DNA of 64,000 nucleotides from contig NZ_CP109446.1 in assembly GCF_036227265.1 (NCBI RefSeq), forward strand, positions 1,997,501 to 2,061,500, read 5' to 3'. Positions 33,728 to 41,909 of this stretch are shown here, in pieces; position 1 is the first letter of the stretch, and every line of letters starts with the position of its first letter. Source of the DNA: Streptomyces sp. NBC_01476. GTDB lineage: Bacteria > Actinomycetota > Actinomycetes > Streptomycetales > Streptomycetaceae. The notes beneath the pieces are model-generated. The model was not told the origin of the DNA and ran no database searches. It was given only the letters and a program-made list of their open reading frames with translations. The position numbers were made by a program, and so were the translations under genes.

Positions 33728-34732
33728 ATGCCCCTTCCCCCGCCGATGCCGGAGAATCCGCCGCACATCCTGGGAGCGCGCTCGGGCATGGACCCGGTGC
33801 CGGCCGGGCTGCCGCCGATGGCGCCCGGTGGCTTCGGCCCCCGTGGGGGCTATGGCGGCGGGAGCGGCGCGGGCGGCGGGGGCTATGCCGGCGGCGGATC
33901 CGACAGCGATTTCGGCGGGGGTTTCGGCGGCGGTTTCGACGGCGCCGCGGAGAACTGGCAGGCCGGACTCGGCGGACTGCGGAACACGGTCCGCCAGGAA
34001 CTGGTCACCCGGCAGCTGGACGAGCAGCTGACCCTCCACTTCCCGCAGCCCGCGGGCGCGCACGCCCGGCGCCGGCTGCGGGTGCTCGACATCGGCCCCG
34101 GACAGGGCACGCAGGCGCTGCGGCTGGCCCGGGCCGGCCACCTGGTCACCGGCCTGGAAGCCGACCCGGCGATGCTCGCGGTGCTGCGGGCCGCGGTGGC
34201 GGGCGAGCCGGACGAGGTCCGCGGGCGTCTCGTCGTCCTCCAGGGCGACGGCCGGGAGACCGGGAGGCACTTCGGTCCCGCCTGCTTCGACGTGGTGCTC
34301 TGCCACGGCGTGCTGATGTACGTGCCCGACCCGGAGCCGATGCTGGCGGCGCTGGCCCGGGTGCTCGCGCCCGGCGGGCTGCTGTCGCTGCTGGTACGGA
34401 ACGGCGACGCGCTCGCGATGCGGCCTGGGCTCCTGGCCAACTGGGTCGGGGCGCTCGACGCTTTCGGCGCCACGGGCTACACCAACCGGCTGGGGCTGGC
34501 GACGCGGGCCGACCGCCTGGAACCGCTGACCGCGACGCTGGCCGGGATCGGGGTGCCGCTGCACTCCTGGTACGGCGTGCGGATCTTCACCGACACCGCC
34601 CCGGACCAGGCGCGGGCACCGCAGGACGTACAGGAACTGGGCCTGCTGCTGGCCGCGGAGGAACGCGCCGGCCGAACAGATCCCTACCGCTCGGTGGCGG
34701 CGCTGCTGCACCTGTGCGGGGTACGCGGCTGA
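33728..34732 (+). CDS. Class I SAM-dependent methyltransferase with Gly-rich N-terminus
   Basis: About 334 residues. A Pro- and Gly-rich start (MPLPPPMPENPPHILG, then GYGGGSGAGGGGYAGGG) of about 80 residues precedes a Rossmann methyltransferase: motif I VLDIGPGQGTQALRLARAGH (from about 119), VTGLEADPAMLAVLR, FDVVLCHGVLMYVPDPEP and LAPGGLLSLLVRN. Substrate unknown; SmtA-like. The true start is uncertain: the frame is open back to the DUF3043 stop (CTG at 33659), and ATGs at 33746 and 33788 are also possible. No good ribosome site distinguishes them. Confidence 0.88.
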   Translation: MPLPPPMPENPPHILGARSGMDPVPAGLPPMAPGGFGPRGGYGGGSGAGGGGYAGGGSDSDFGGGFGGGFDGAAENWQAGLGGLRNTVRQELVTRQLDEQLTLHFPQPAGAHARRRLRVLDIGPGQGTQALRLARAGHLVTGLEADPAMLAVLRAAVAGEPDEVRGRLVVLQGDGRETGRHFGPACFDVVLCHGVLMYVPDPEPMLAALARVLAPGGLLSLLVRNGDALAMRPGLLANWVGALDAFGATGYTNRLGLATRADRLEPLTATLAGIGVPLHSWYGVRIFTDTAPDQARAPQDVQELGLLLAAEERAGRTDPYRSVAALLHLCGVRG

Positions 34733-34756
34733 GGCCGCGGGCCCGGCCGGCCGTAC

Positions 34757-35140
34757 GGTCCGGGCAGTACGCCGGCCCACCCGGTCGGCGCACGTGCGGC
34801 GGCCCGCGAATCCGGCCCCCTCGGCCCGCACACGGCTCCGGTCCGCAGGGACCCTCCGGGCAGGGCCCCAAGGAACGGCACGCCTGCCTGCCCGGGCGGG
34901 GCAGGTGCGGCGGCCCGCATATCCGGCCCCCTCGGCCCTCTCGCGGCTCCGGTTCGCAGGGACCCGATCGGCGGTCCGGGCAGGGCCCCAAGGAACCGCA
35001 CGCCGGCCCACCCGGCCGGGGCAGGTGCGGCGGCCCGCATATCCGGCGCCCTCGGCCCGCCCGGGGCGGTCGGTTCGCTTGCCGCGCCGGGGCGTGGGGA
35101 CCCGATTGGCGGTCCGGGGCGGGTACCGGGGCGCCGCGAA
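34757..35140. repeat. Three 111-120 bp tandem repeats filling an intergenic gap
   Basis: Units beginning gtgcggcggcccgc at 34794, 34905 and 35025 share blocks such as ggtccgggcagggccccaag and cggcacgc/ccgcacgcc. The whole 423-bp gap (34733-35155) has no supported gene; the protease promoter must lie in its last ~30 bases or within the repeats. Confidence 0.8.
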
Positions 35141-35155
35141 AGTGACAATGCGGAC

Positions 35156-36256
35156 ATGAGTCGATCGCACCCGTCCCGTACCCGTCTCCTGCTGTCCGGC
35201 GCCGCCGGCGTCTGCGCCGCGGCGCTGCTGGCCGCCGGTTGCAGCTCGGACTCCGACTCCGGCGCCTCCGGTGCCCCGACCGACGCGCCGAACCAGGTGG
35301 CCCCGGCGGCTGCCGCGTCCAATGGCGGCGACGCCCTGCAGAGCGCGTACCAGGACACGGTCAGGAACGTACTGCCGTCGGTGGTCCAGATCACCACCAA
35401 GTCGGATCTCGGCTCCGGCGTCGTCTACGACGACAAGGGCGACATCGTCACCAACGCGCACGTCGTCGGGAACGCCACCACCTTCCAGGTGTCGCTGGCC
35501 ACCGGCGGCAGCCCGCTCGCCGCCAGGCTGATCTCCTCCTTCCCGGCGAACGACCTCGCGGTGATCCGGCTGACGTCCCCGCCCGGCGACCTCAAGCCGG
35601 CGAAGTTCGCCGACTCCTCCAAGGTGTCCGTCGGCCAGATCGTGCTGGCCATGGGCAACCCGCTGGGTCTGTCCAGCAGTGTCACGCAGGGCATCGTCTC
35701 GGCGACCGACCGTACGGTCAGCGAGAGCTCGGACGAGTCGGGCGGCGGAACCGGCGCCACCATTCCCGACCTGGTGCAGACGTCGGCGGCGATCAACCCC
35801 GGCAACAGCGGCGGCGCGCTGGTCGACCTCGACAACGAGGTGATCGGCATCCCGACGCTGGCCGCGACCGACCCGCAGCTCGGCAGTGGGGCGGCGCCCG
35901 GGATCGGTTTCGCGATCCCGTCCAGCGCGGTGAAGCGGATCGCCGACCAGATCATCAAGCACGGCAAGGTCACCGACTCCGGGCGAGCCGCGCTCGGCGT
36001 CACCGTCCGCGGGGTGGTCGGCCAGAACTTCCAGCCCGCCGGGGTGGCGGTGGTGGCCGTGGCGAAGAACGGGGCCGCGGCGAAGGCGGGGCTGCGGGCC
36101 GGGGACGTCATCACCGAGGTGGGCGGCGATCCGATCACCACGGTGCAGTCGCTGACGGAGGCGCTGACGGACTTCAAGCCGGGGCAGAAGGTGAAGGTCA
36201 CGTTCACGCGGAACGGGGCGACGCGGTCGGTGGAGGCGACGCTGGGGTCGCTGTAG
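35156..36256 (+). CDS. Lipoprotein HtrA/DegP-like serine protease with PDZ domain
   Basis: 366 residues. The lipobox LAAGC gives lipidated Cys29. Trypsin-like triad: H102 (TNAHVV), D133 (ANDLAVI), S218 (INPGNSGGAL). A PDZ domain covers about 272-366 (GVAVVAVAKNGAAAKAGLRAGDVITEVGG). It should act as envelope quality-control protease or chaperone on the outer face of the membrane. HtrA proteins in actinobacteria are often anchored by a helix; lipid anchoring is less usual. ATG at 35156. Confidence 0.95.
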   Translation: MSRSHPSRTRLLLSGAAGVCAAALLAAGCSSDSDSGASGAPTDAPNQVAPAAAASNGGDALQSAYQDTVRNVLPSVVQITTKSDLGSGVVYDDKGDIVTNAHVVGNATTFQVSLATGGSPLAARLISSFPANDLAVIRLTSPPGDLKPAKFADSSKVSVGQIVLAMGNPLGLSSSVTQGIVSATDRTVSESSDESGGGTGATIPDLVQTSAAINPGNSGGALVDLDNEVIGIPTLAATDPQLGSGAAPGIGFAIPSSAVKRIADQIIKHGKVTDSGRAALGVTVRGVVGQNFQPAGVAVVAVAKNGAAAKAGLRAGDVITEVGGDPITTVQSLTEALTDFKPGQKVKVTFTRNGATRSVEATLGSL

Positions 36257-36275
36257 GCGGAGGTCCGGGCGGCTT

Positions 36276-36345
36276 CCGGGCCGGCCCGGACTTTCTCAGG
36301 GCCGGCCCGGCGTCCTCAGGCCCGGCCCGGACCGCTCAGGCCCGG
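36276..36345. repeat. ~20-bp imperfect repeat, 3-4 copies
   Basis: Copies of ctcagggccggcccgg-type sequence follow the protease stop codon. Short and degenerate. Confidence 0.55.
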
Positions 36346-36356
36346 GAAAACGGCGG

Positions 36357-36385
36357 CGGGCCCGCCGGGGAAGCCGGCGGGCCCG
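36357..36385. terminator. Terminator between convergent protease and small gene
   Basis: Perfect 12-bp stem cgggcccgccgg / ccggcgggcccg with a 5-nt loop, preceded by gaaaac; lies between two convergent genes. Confidence 0.8.
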
Positions 36386-36407
36386 TGACGCCTCTGTCTG
36401 CCTCCGG

Positions 36408-36665
36408 TCAGGCTTCCTCGGCGGCAGGTTCGGCGGATTCAGCAGACTCGGCGGATTCGGCGGACTCACCGTGCAGGCTCATCGGGCCGTAGATGCGGGT
36501 CTCGCCGTCGAAGAGGACGACCTGATCGGCGCCGCCTTCGAGGAGGTCCTTCCAGACCTCGCCCACCCAGGACTCGGCGTCCCCCTGCGTGGTGAACTCC
36601 TCCGGCTGCACCGCGGGCGGCACCTCGGTGCCGTCGGCCTTCTCGAACCGCCACGTCCACGCCAT
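36408..36665 (-). CDS. Small conserved hypothetical protein (85 aa) with ESA repeats
   Basis: Starts MAWTWRFEKADGTEVPP and continues EEFTTQGDAESWVGEVWKDLLEGGADQVVLFDGETRIYGPMSL, a compact conserved Streptomyces protein of unknown function. The last 20 residues are a SAESAESAES-type repeat from a 9-bp DNA repeat, absent from the homologue I remember. ATG at 36665 follows GGGAG. Divergent from the cobU-like gene. Confidence 0.85.
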   Translation of the reverse strand: MAWTWRFEKADGTEVPPAVQPEEFTTQGDAESWVGEVWKDLLEGGADQVVLFDGETRIYGPMSLHGESAESAESAESAEPAAEEA

Positions 36666-36800
36666 GTGCTTCTCCCTCGGTCCGGGGTCGGGCTGCCGTC
36701 TTCCGTCGCAGCGTATCTGCATGTGGGCCGCTCGTAAGGGTGGTCTCCGCTTGGCGGGGCCCCGCGCGCCGCGGCACGGCGGACGCGAGACGATCGTGCC

Positions 36801-37994
36801 GTGGAACTGACTCTGCTCGGCACCGGCGGCCCCGAGGGCCTGCCGCTGCCCGACTGTCCCTGTGCCGCTTGCGCGGTCGCCGTCGGCGCCGGGGCGCGGG
36901 CGGCGACCGCGGTGGTGGTGGACGGCCTGGTGCTGCTGGACCTGACCCCGGGGGTGGCGATGGCCGCGGCCCGGGCCGGGCAGCCGCTCGGGGGCCTGCG
37001 GATGGTGCTGTTGTCCCACCCGCACGACGGGCCCCCGGTGGAGGTCCCGGCCGGGCTGCCGGCGCCGGTCCGGCTGCCGGACGGGGAACGGCTGCCGCTG
37101 ACCACCGGGCACCGGGTGGAGGCGGTGGCGGTGGACGCGCCCGGTACGGGGTACGCGGTCGAGTCGCCGGACGGCTTCCGGGTGCTGTATCTGCCGCCGG
37201 GGTGCGGACCCGCGGGGGTCTCGGCCGGCGGGCCGCCGTACGACCTGGTGCTGCTCGACGTGGTGGGGCGCCCGGACGGGCTGGCCCGGCTGCGGGAGGT
37301 GGGCGCGGTCATCTCGACGACCGATGTGGTCGCCGTACATCTCGATCACGAGGCGCCGCCCGAGCCGGAGTTGACGCGGCGGCTGGCGGCGCTCGGGGCG
37401 CGGGCGGTGCCGGACGGTACGACGCTGGTGGCCGGTGACTACCAGGAAGTGCCGGATGTGCCGCGGCGCACGCTGGTGCTCGGCGGGGCCCGGTCGGGCA
37501 AGTCGCTGGAGGCGGAGCGGCGGCTCTCGGCTTTCCCGGGGGTCGTCTACGTGGCCACCGGGGGGAGCCGGGCGGGGGACGCGGAGTGGGCGGCGCGGGT
37601 CGCCGTGCACCGGGAGCGCCGGCCGGCCGGGTGGCGTACGGAGGAGACCTGCGACCTCCTGCCGCTCCTCGCCGACGCCGGGGGGCCGCCGCTGCTCATC
37701 GACTGCCTCTCGCTCTGGCTCACCCACACCCTCGACGCGGCCGACGCGTGGACGTCTCCTGCGGCGGGCCTGCCGGCCGTGCACGCGGCCACCGCCGGAC
37801 TCGTCGCCGGGTGGCGCGCCACCCGCCGCACGGTCGTGGCGGTCTCCAACGAGGTCGGCTCCGGCGTCGTCCCCCCGACCCCGGCGGGCCGCCTCTTCCG
37901 TGACGAGCTCGGCCGCCTCAACGCCGCGCTGGCCGCGGAGTCGGAGCATGTCCTCCTCGTCGTCGCCGGCCAGGCCGTCCGTCTGCGCGGCTGA
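36801..37994 (+). CDS. cobU: Adenosylcobinamide kinase/guanylyltransferase fused to a degenerate metallo-beta-lactamase-like domain
   Basis: 397 residues. Residues 1-215 resemble the PhnP branch of the MBL fold: GTGGPEGLPLPDCPCAACA (Cys cluster C19, C21, C24) and LLSHPHDGPP where the usual HxHxDH should be, so most metal ligands are missing. Residues 222-397 are CobU: Walker A GGARSGKS (228-235), then VYVATGG, CLSLWLTH, and VSNEVGSGVVPP. CobU phosphorylates adenosylcobinamide and adds GMP from GTP. GTG at 36801. cobT and cobS lie downstream. Confidence 0.93.
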   Translation: MELTLLGTGGPEGLPLPDCPCAACAVAVGAGARAATAVVVDGLVLLDLTPGVAMAAARAGQPLGGLRMVLLSHPHDGPPVEVPAGLPAPVRLPDGERLPLTTGHRVEAVAVDAPGTGYAVESPDGFRVLYLPPGCGPAGVSAGGPPYDLVLLDVVGRPDGLARLREVGAVISTTDVVAVHLDHEAPPEPELTRRLAALGARAVPDGTTLVAGDYQEVPDVPRRTLVLGGARSGKSLEAERRLSAFPGVVYVATGGSRAGDAEWAARVAVHRERRPAGWRTEETCDLLPLLADAGGPPLLIDCLSLWLTHTLDAADAWTSPAAGLPAVHAATAGLVAGWRATRRTVVAVSNEVGSGVVPPTPAGRLFRDELGRLNAALAAESEHVLLVVAGQAVRLRG

Positions 37995-38180
37995 CCCTCT
38001 CCCGCGCCCGGCGGAACCCCGGCGCCGCCAGAACGCCTGGCTTCCCGCCGCGGCAGCGGAAAAAGCGGCAGGAGACCGTCCGGGCACGGGGAGTTCACCG
38101 CGCGGCGCAGCGCCCGGCGCGGCCGGGCGGCGGGGAGGGCCGTCAAGCCTCCGCGGTGGCGGGGCTGTACTGTTCGGGCC

Positions 38181-39260
38181 GTGAGCGGGATCGAGATGGA
38201 TGGGTTCGGGGCCCTGGTCGAGCGGCCGGACGCCGGGGTGCGGCGGGATTCGGCGGAGCGGTGGGGGCGGGTGGTCAAGCCGGCCGGCGGGCTGGGGAAA
38301 CTCGCCGAACTGGCGGACTGGCTGGCCGCGGTGCAGGGCCAGGCGCCCGCGCGGCCGATCACCGGACCCAAGGTGTTGCTCTTCGCGGCCGACCATGGTG
38401 TGGCGCGGCTCGGGGTGTCGGCCCGCGAGGCGGGAACCGCGAGTGAACTCGCCAAGGCCGCCGTCGCCGGCTCCGCGCCGGCGAACGTGCTGGGCCGTCA
38501 GTACGGCGCCTCCGTACAGGTCATCGACATGGCCCTGGACTGCGACCCCGCCGAACTCCCCGAGGCCGTGACGGCCCATCGGGTCCGCCGCGGCTCCGGC
38601 CGGATCGACATCGAGGACGCCCTCACCCAGGAAGAGGCCGAACAGGCCTTCCGCGCCGGGATGACCATCGCGGACGCCGAGGCCGACGCGGGCACCGGCC
38701 TCGTCCTGCTCGGCGATCTCAGCGTGGGCGGTACGACCACCGCCGCCGTCCTCATCGCCGCCCTGTGCGGCACCGACGCCTCCGTGGTCACCGGCCGCGG
38801 CTCCGGCATCGACGACCTGACCTGGATGCGCAAGTGCGCCGCGATCCGGGACGCGCTGCGCCGGGCCCGCCCCGTACTCGGTGACCAGCTCGCCCTGCTC
38901 GCCGCGGTCGGCGGCGCCGACTTCGCCGCGATCACCGGCTTCCTGCTGCAGGCGGCGGTACGCAAGCTGCCGGTCGTGCTCGACGGCGTGGTCAGCGCCG
39001 CCTGCGGCCTGGTCGCCCAGCGGGTCGCCTTCCGGGCACCGGACTGGTGGGTGGCGGGCAACGCCAGCGGCGAGGCCGGCCAGGACAAGGCACTGGACCG
39101 GATCTCGCTGGAACCCCTGGTCGACCAGGGCATCGCGGCCGGCGGCGGCACGGGCGCCCTGCTCGCCCTGCCGCTGCTCCAGGCGGCGTCACTGCTCGCC
39201 GCCGAACTCCCCGAGGAGCCGGAGAAGCCGCAGGACCTTGAGGACACCGAGGACCTGTAG
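38181..39260 (+). CDS. cobT: Nicotinate-nucleotide-dimethylbenzimidazole phosphoribosyltransferase
   Basis: 359 residues. Makes alpha-ribazole phosphate, the lower-ligand precursor of cobalamin. Family signatures include LLFAADHGVARLGVSARE, GDLSVGGTTTAAVLIAALCG and the C-terminal LEPLVDQGIAAGGGTGALLALPLL with the candidate catalytic glutamate near residue 311. GTG at 38181. The 186-bp gap before it (37995-38180) shows no cobalamin riboswitch. The acidic C-terminal tail PEEPEKPQDLEDTEDL is a small extension. Confidence 0.96.
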   Translation: MSGIEMDGFGALVERPDAGVRRDSAERWGRVVKPAGGLGKLAELADWLAAVQGQAPARPITGPKVLLFAADHGVARLGVSAREAGTASELAKAAVAGSAPANVLGRQYGASVQVIDMALDCDPAELPEAVTAHRVRRGSGRIDIEDALTQEEAEQAFRAGMTIADAEADAGTGLVLLGDLSVGGTTTAAVLIAALCGTDASVVTGRGSGIDDLTWMRKCAAIRDALRRARPVLGDQLALLAAVGGADFAAITGFLLQAAVRKLPVVLDGVVSAACGLVAQRVAFRAPDWWVAGNASGEAGQDKALDRISLEPLVDQGIAAGGGTGALLALPLLQAASLLAAELPEEPEKPQDLEDTEDL

Positions 39261-39323
39261 GCCGCTCCCGCGCACGGCCCCGCTCAACCGAAAATCGGAC
39301 ATTAGCCCGTAAACTCCCCGACC

Positions 39324-41057
39324 ATGGGAACGGGCATCGGGGCCGGGCGACATGTCCTGCGGGCGCGCCGAGCGGCGTCCCTCACCGTCTGGTACCTGCG
39401 GGCCGTCGCCGCGGTGAATCTGCTCGGCGCGGTCTGGGTCAGCCTCGGCGCCGACATCCGCCGGCACAACGCCGAGGACTACTTCACCCCGTACCTGCTC
39501 ACCGCCGGCTTCACCACCGGCGCCTTCGCGCTCTTCCTCGCGGTGACAATGCGACGCCGCAAGCGCGCGGCCTGGATCCTCAACCTCGTGCTCTGCGGTC
39601 TCTTCTCCGCCGCGCTCGCGCTGAGCATGGTGTGGCCGCGGATCCACCGCCACGCGCAGAACTGGGTCTCGCTCGGCCTGACCACCCTCTTCCTGGCCGC
39701 CCTGCTGGCGGGCCGGCGCGAGTTCCGGGCCAAGGGTGACCGGGCCAACCCCCGGGCGGCGGGGCTCACCGCGGTGATCGGCCTGGCGGTGGCCGCCCTC
39801 ATCGGCACCGGGCTGGTCGCCGCCACCAACTCCGAGCGCGGCGCGGGTTTCGGCGACGTCGTCGGCTACGCGGTGGTCCGGCTGGTCTCGCTGGTGCCTG
39901 CGGACACCGACTTCGTCTCCATCACCACCCCCGGCTGGGTGGACGTGGTGGTCAATGTGCTGAGCACGCTGCTCTTCCTGCTGGTGCTCTTCGTCGCCTT
40001 CCGTTCCCCGCGGGGCCGCGAACTCCTGTGTCCCGCCGACGAGGAGCGGCTGCGCGGCCTGCTCGGCAGGTACGGCGGCCGCGACTCGCTCGGCTACTTC
40101 GCGCTGCGCCGCGACAAGAGCGTCATCTGGTCGCCGAGCGGCAAGTCGGCCATCGCCTACCGGGTGCTGGGCGGTGTGACGCTGGCGTCCGGCGATCCGC
40201 TCGGCGACCCCGAGGCGTGGCCGGGGGCGATCGACGCGTGGCTCACGGAGGCGAAGGAGCACGCGTGGGTGCCGGCCGTGATGGGCGCGAGCGAGGAGGG
40301 CGGCAGGGTGTACGCGCGGCACGGGCTCGACGCCCTCGAACTCGGCGACGAGGCGATCGTGGAGACCGCCGGCTTCACCCTCGACGGACGGGCGATGCGG
40401 ACGGTCCGGCAGGCGTACAACCGGGTCCGGCGCTCCGGCTGCACGGTACGCGTCCGGCGGCACCGCGACATCCCGCCGGACGAGCTGGAGGCGCTGGTGG
40501 AGCGGGCCGGCCACTGGCGGGACGGCGGTACGGAGCGGGGTTTCTCGATGGCGCTGGGGCGGCTCGGCGATCCGGCGGACGGCGACTGCGTGATGGTGGA
40601 GTGCCAGGACGGGACCGGGTCGCCGCGGGCGCTGCTGAGCTTTGTGCCGTGGGGTCCGAACGGGCTGTCGCTCGATGTGATGCGGCGGGACCGGGGGGCG
40701 GACAACGGGCTGATCGAGTTCATGGTGATCGAGCTGATCCGGCGGGCGCCGGAGGTGGGGGTCGAGCAGGTCTCGCTGAACTTCGCGATGTTCCGTTCGG
40801 TCTTCGAGCGGGGGTCGCGGCTCGGGGCGGGGCCGGTGCTGCGGTTGTGGCACTCCTTGCTGACGTTCTTCTCGCGGTGGTGGCAGATCGAGTCGCTGTA
40901 CCGCGCCAACGCCAAGTTCCGGCCGATCTGGGAGCCGCGCTATGTGCTTTTCGGCAAGTCCAGCGAACTGCCCAGGATCGGGATCGCGGGGGCCCGCGCG
41001 GAGGGGTTCCTCGGGGTGCCCCGGTTGCCGAGGCCGCTTCGGCGGGGCGGCGGGTGA
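39324..41057 (+). CDS. MprF/LysX-like phosphatidylglycerol lysyltransferase-domain membrane protein
   Basis: 577 residues. About six N-terminal membrane helices (20-240) are followed by a DUF2156/GNAT-type soluble domain (about 250-570; RDSLGYFALRRDKSVIWSPSGKSAIAYRV, GDPLGDPEAW, EVGVEQVSLNFAMFRSVFE, WQIESLYRANAKFRPIWEPR). Such proteins add amino acids to lipids or otherwise modify the envelope; the exact product is not shown. ATG at 39324 lacks a clear ribosome site. It interrupts the cobT-cobS pairing. Confidence 0.9.
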   Translation: MGTGIGAGRHVLRARRAASLTVWYLRAVAAVNLLGAVWVSLGADIRRHNAEDYFTPYLLTAGFTTGAFALFLAVTMRRRKRAAWILNLVLCGLFSAALALSMVWPRIHRHAQNWVSLGLTTLFLAALLAGRREFRAKGDRANPRAAGLTAVIGLAVAALIGTGLVAATNSERGAGFGDVVGYAVVRLVSLVPADTDFVSITTPGWVDVVVNVLSTLLFLLVLFVAFRSPRGRELLCPADEERLRGLLGRYGGRDSLGYFALRRDKSVIWSPSGKSAIAYRVLGGVTLASGDPLGDPEAWPGAIDAWLTEAKEHAWVPAVMGASEEGGRVYARHGLDALELGDEAIVETAGFTLDGRAMRTVRQAYNRVRRSGCTVRVRRHRDIPPDELEALVERAGHWRDGGTERGFSMALGRLGDPADGDCVMVECQDGTGSPRALLSFVPWGPNGLSLDVMRRDRGADNGLIEFMVIELIRRAPEVGVEQVSLNFAMFRSVFERGSRLGAGPVLRLWHSLLTFFSRWWQIESLYRANAKFRPIWEPRYVLFGKSSELPRIGIAGARAEGFLGVPRLPRPLRRGGG

Positions 41058-41061
41058 GGGG

Positions 41062-41109
41062 GGTTCCGGTGCGGGTTCCGGTGCGGGTTCCGGTGCGGGT
41101 TCCGGTGCG
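41062..41109. repeat. 12-bp tandem repeat, four perfect copies
   Basis: Unit ggttccggtgcg repeated exactly four times immediately upstream of the next gene's GTG. If translated in that gene's frame it reads Gly-Ser-Gly-Ala repeats. Confidence 0.95.
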
Positions 41110-41766
41110 GTGGGGAGGGTGCGGGGGTTCGCGGCCGGGGAGTGGGGGACGGTCTTCCCCGACGTGTGGCGGCGGCTGCGGGGGGCCGGGCCGCGGGCGG
41201 TGCCGCTGACGCTGGCGGCATGCGTGGGGGTGCTCGTCCTGCAGGTGCTCCAGCACTCGCCGCGGACCAGTGCGTGGGTGGACCGGCTGGGCGGGGTGTA
41301 CGTGACGCTGCCGTGGTGGCAGGAGCTGCTGCGGACGCCGCTCTCGCTCGTCGTACCGGATCCCTCGCTGCCGGTGTGGGGACTGGTGCTGCAGATCGTG
41401 GTCGTCTTCGGCATCGCGGAGACGACGCTGCGGGGGCCGCGGACGCTCGCGGTCGCGCTGCTCGCCACGCTGGCCGGCACGGGGTTCGCGCGCTACTCCC
41501 TGTGGGTCGGGCCCTCCGGCTTCCTCGGCCTGCCCGTGCATACCCTGCACGTCCGCGACACCGGGCCGTCCGCGGCGGTGGTCGCCCTCGGGGTGTACAC
41601 GGCGTGCCGCTACCGGGCGTGGTGGACCGCGGCGGGGGTGGCCGCGGCCATGGTGGTCGAGGTCCTCTGCGTTCCCAATCTCGCGGGTTACGAACACCTC
41701 GCGGGCGTCGCGGCCATCCTCACCCTCACCGCGGCGGAGCGCTGCCGCGAGCCCCACCCCGCCTAG
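41110..41766 (+). CDS. Rhomboid-like membrane protein
   Basis: About 218 residues with about six hydrophobic helices. DTGPSAAVVALG and later GYEHLAGVAAI occupy the places of the rhomboid catalytic Ser (GxSG) and His, and PWWQELLRTPLSL resembles the rhomboid entry region, so this is called rhomboid-like rather than a proven protease. GTG at 41110 and 41119 are both possible; GGGGAGG lies just before the latter. The frame remains open upstream through the 12-bp repeats. It lies between the lysyltransferase-like gene and cobS. Confidence 0.7.
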   Translation: MGRVRGFAAGEWGTVFPDVWRRLRGAGPRAVPLTLAACVGVLVLQVLQHSPRTSAWVDRLGGVYVTLPWWQELLRTPLSLVVPDPSLPVWGLVLQIVVVFGIAETTLRGPRTLAVALLATLAGTGFARYSLWVGPSGFLGLPVHTLHVRDTGPSAAVVALGVYTACRYRAWWTAAGVAAAMVVEVLCVPNLAGYEHLAGVAAILTLTAAERCREPHPA

Positions 41767-41778
41767 CCGGCGCGGTCC

Positions 41779-41850
41779 CGGTCGGGTGCCCGGTCGGGTG
41801 CCCGGTCGGGTGCCCGGTCGGGTGCCCGGTCGGGTGCCCGGTCGGGTGCC
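41779..41850. repeat. 12-bp tandem repeat, six perfect copies
   Basis: Unit cggtcgggtgcc repeated six times without change directly after the rhomboid-like gene and before the cobS ribosome site. Confidence 0.95.
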
Positions 41851-41909
41851 CGGGCGCCGGGCCGGGTGGGGGGTGGGGGATAGCCTCGGGTGGGAGGAGA
41901 GGGGGGCGC

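Noticed and set aside
37995..38180. Possible cobalamin riboswitch before cobT
   Set aside because: The spacer is short and lacks the B12-box core; only generic GC-rich stems are seen.
41779..41850. CRISPR-like array
   Set aside because: The units are 12 bp without spacers, so this is a simple tandem repeat.
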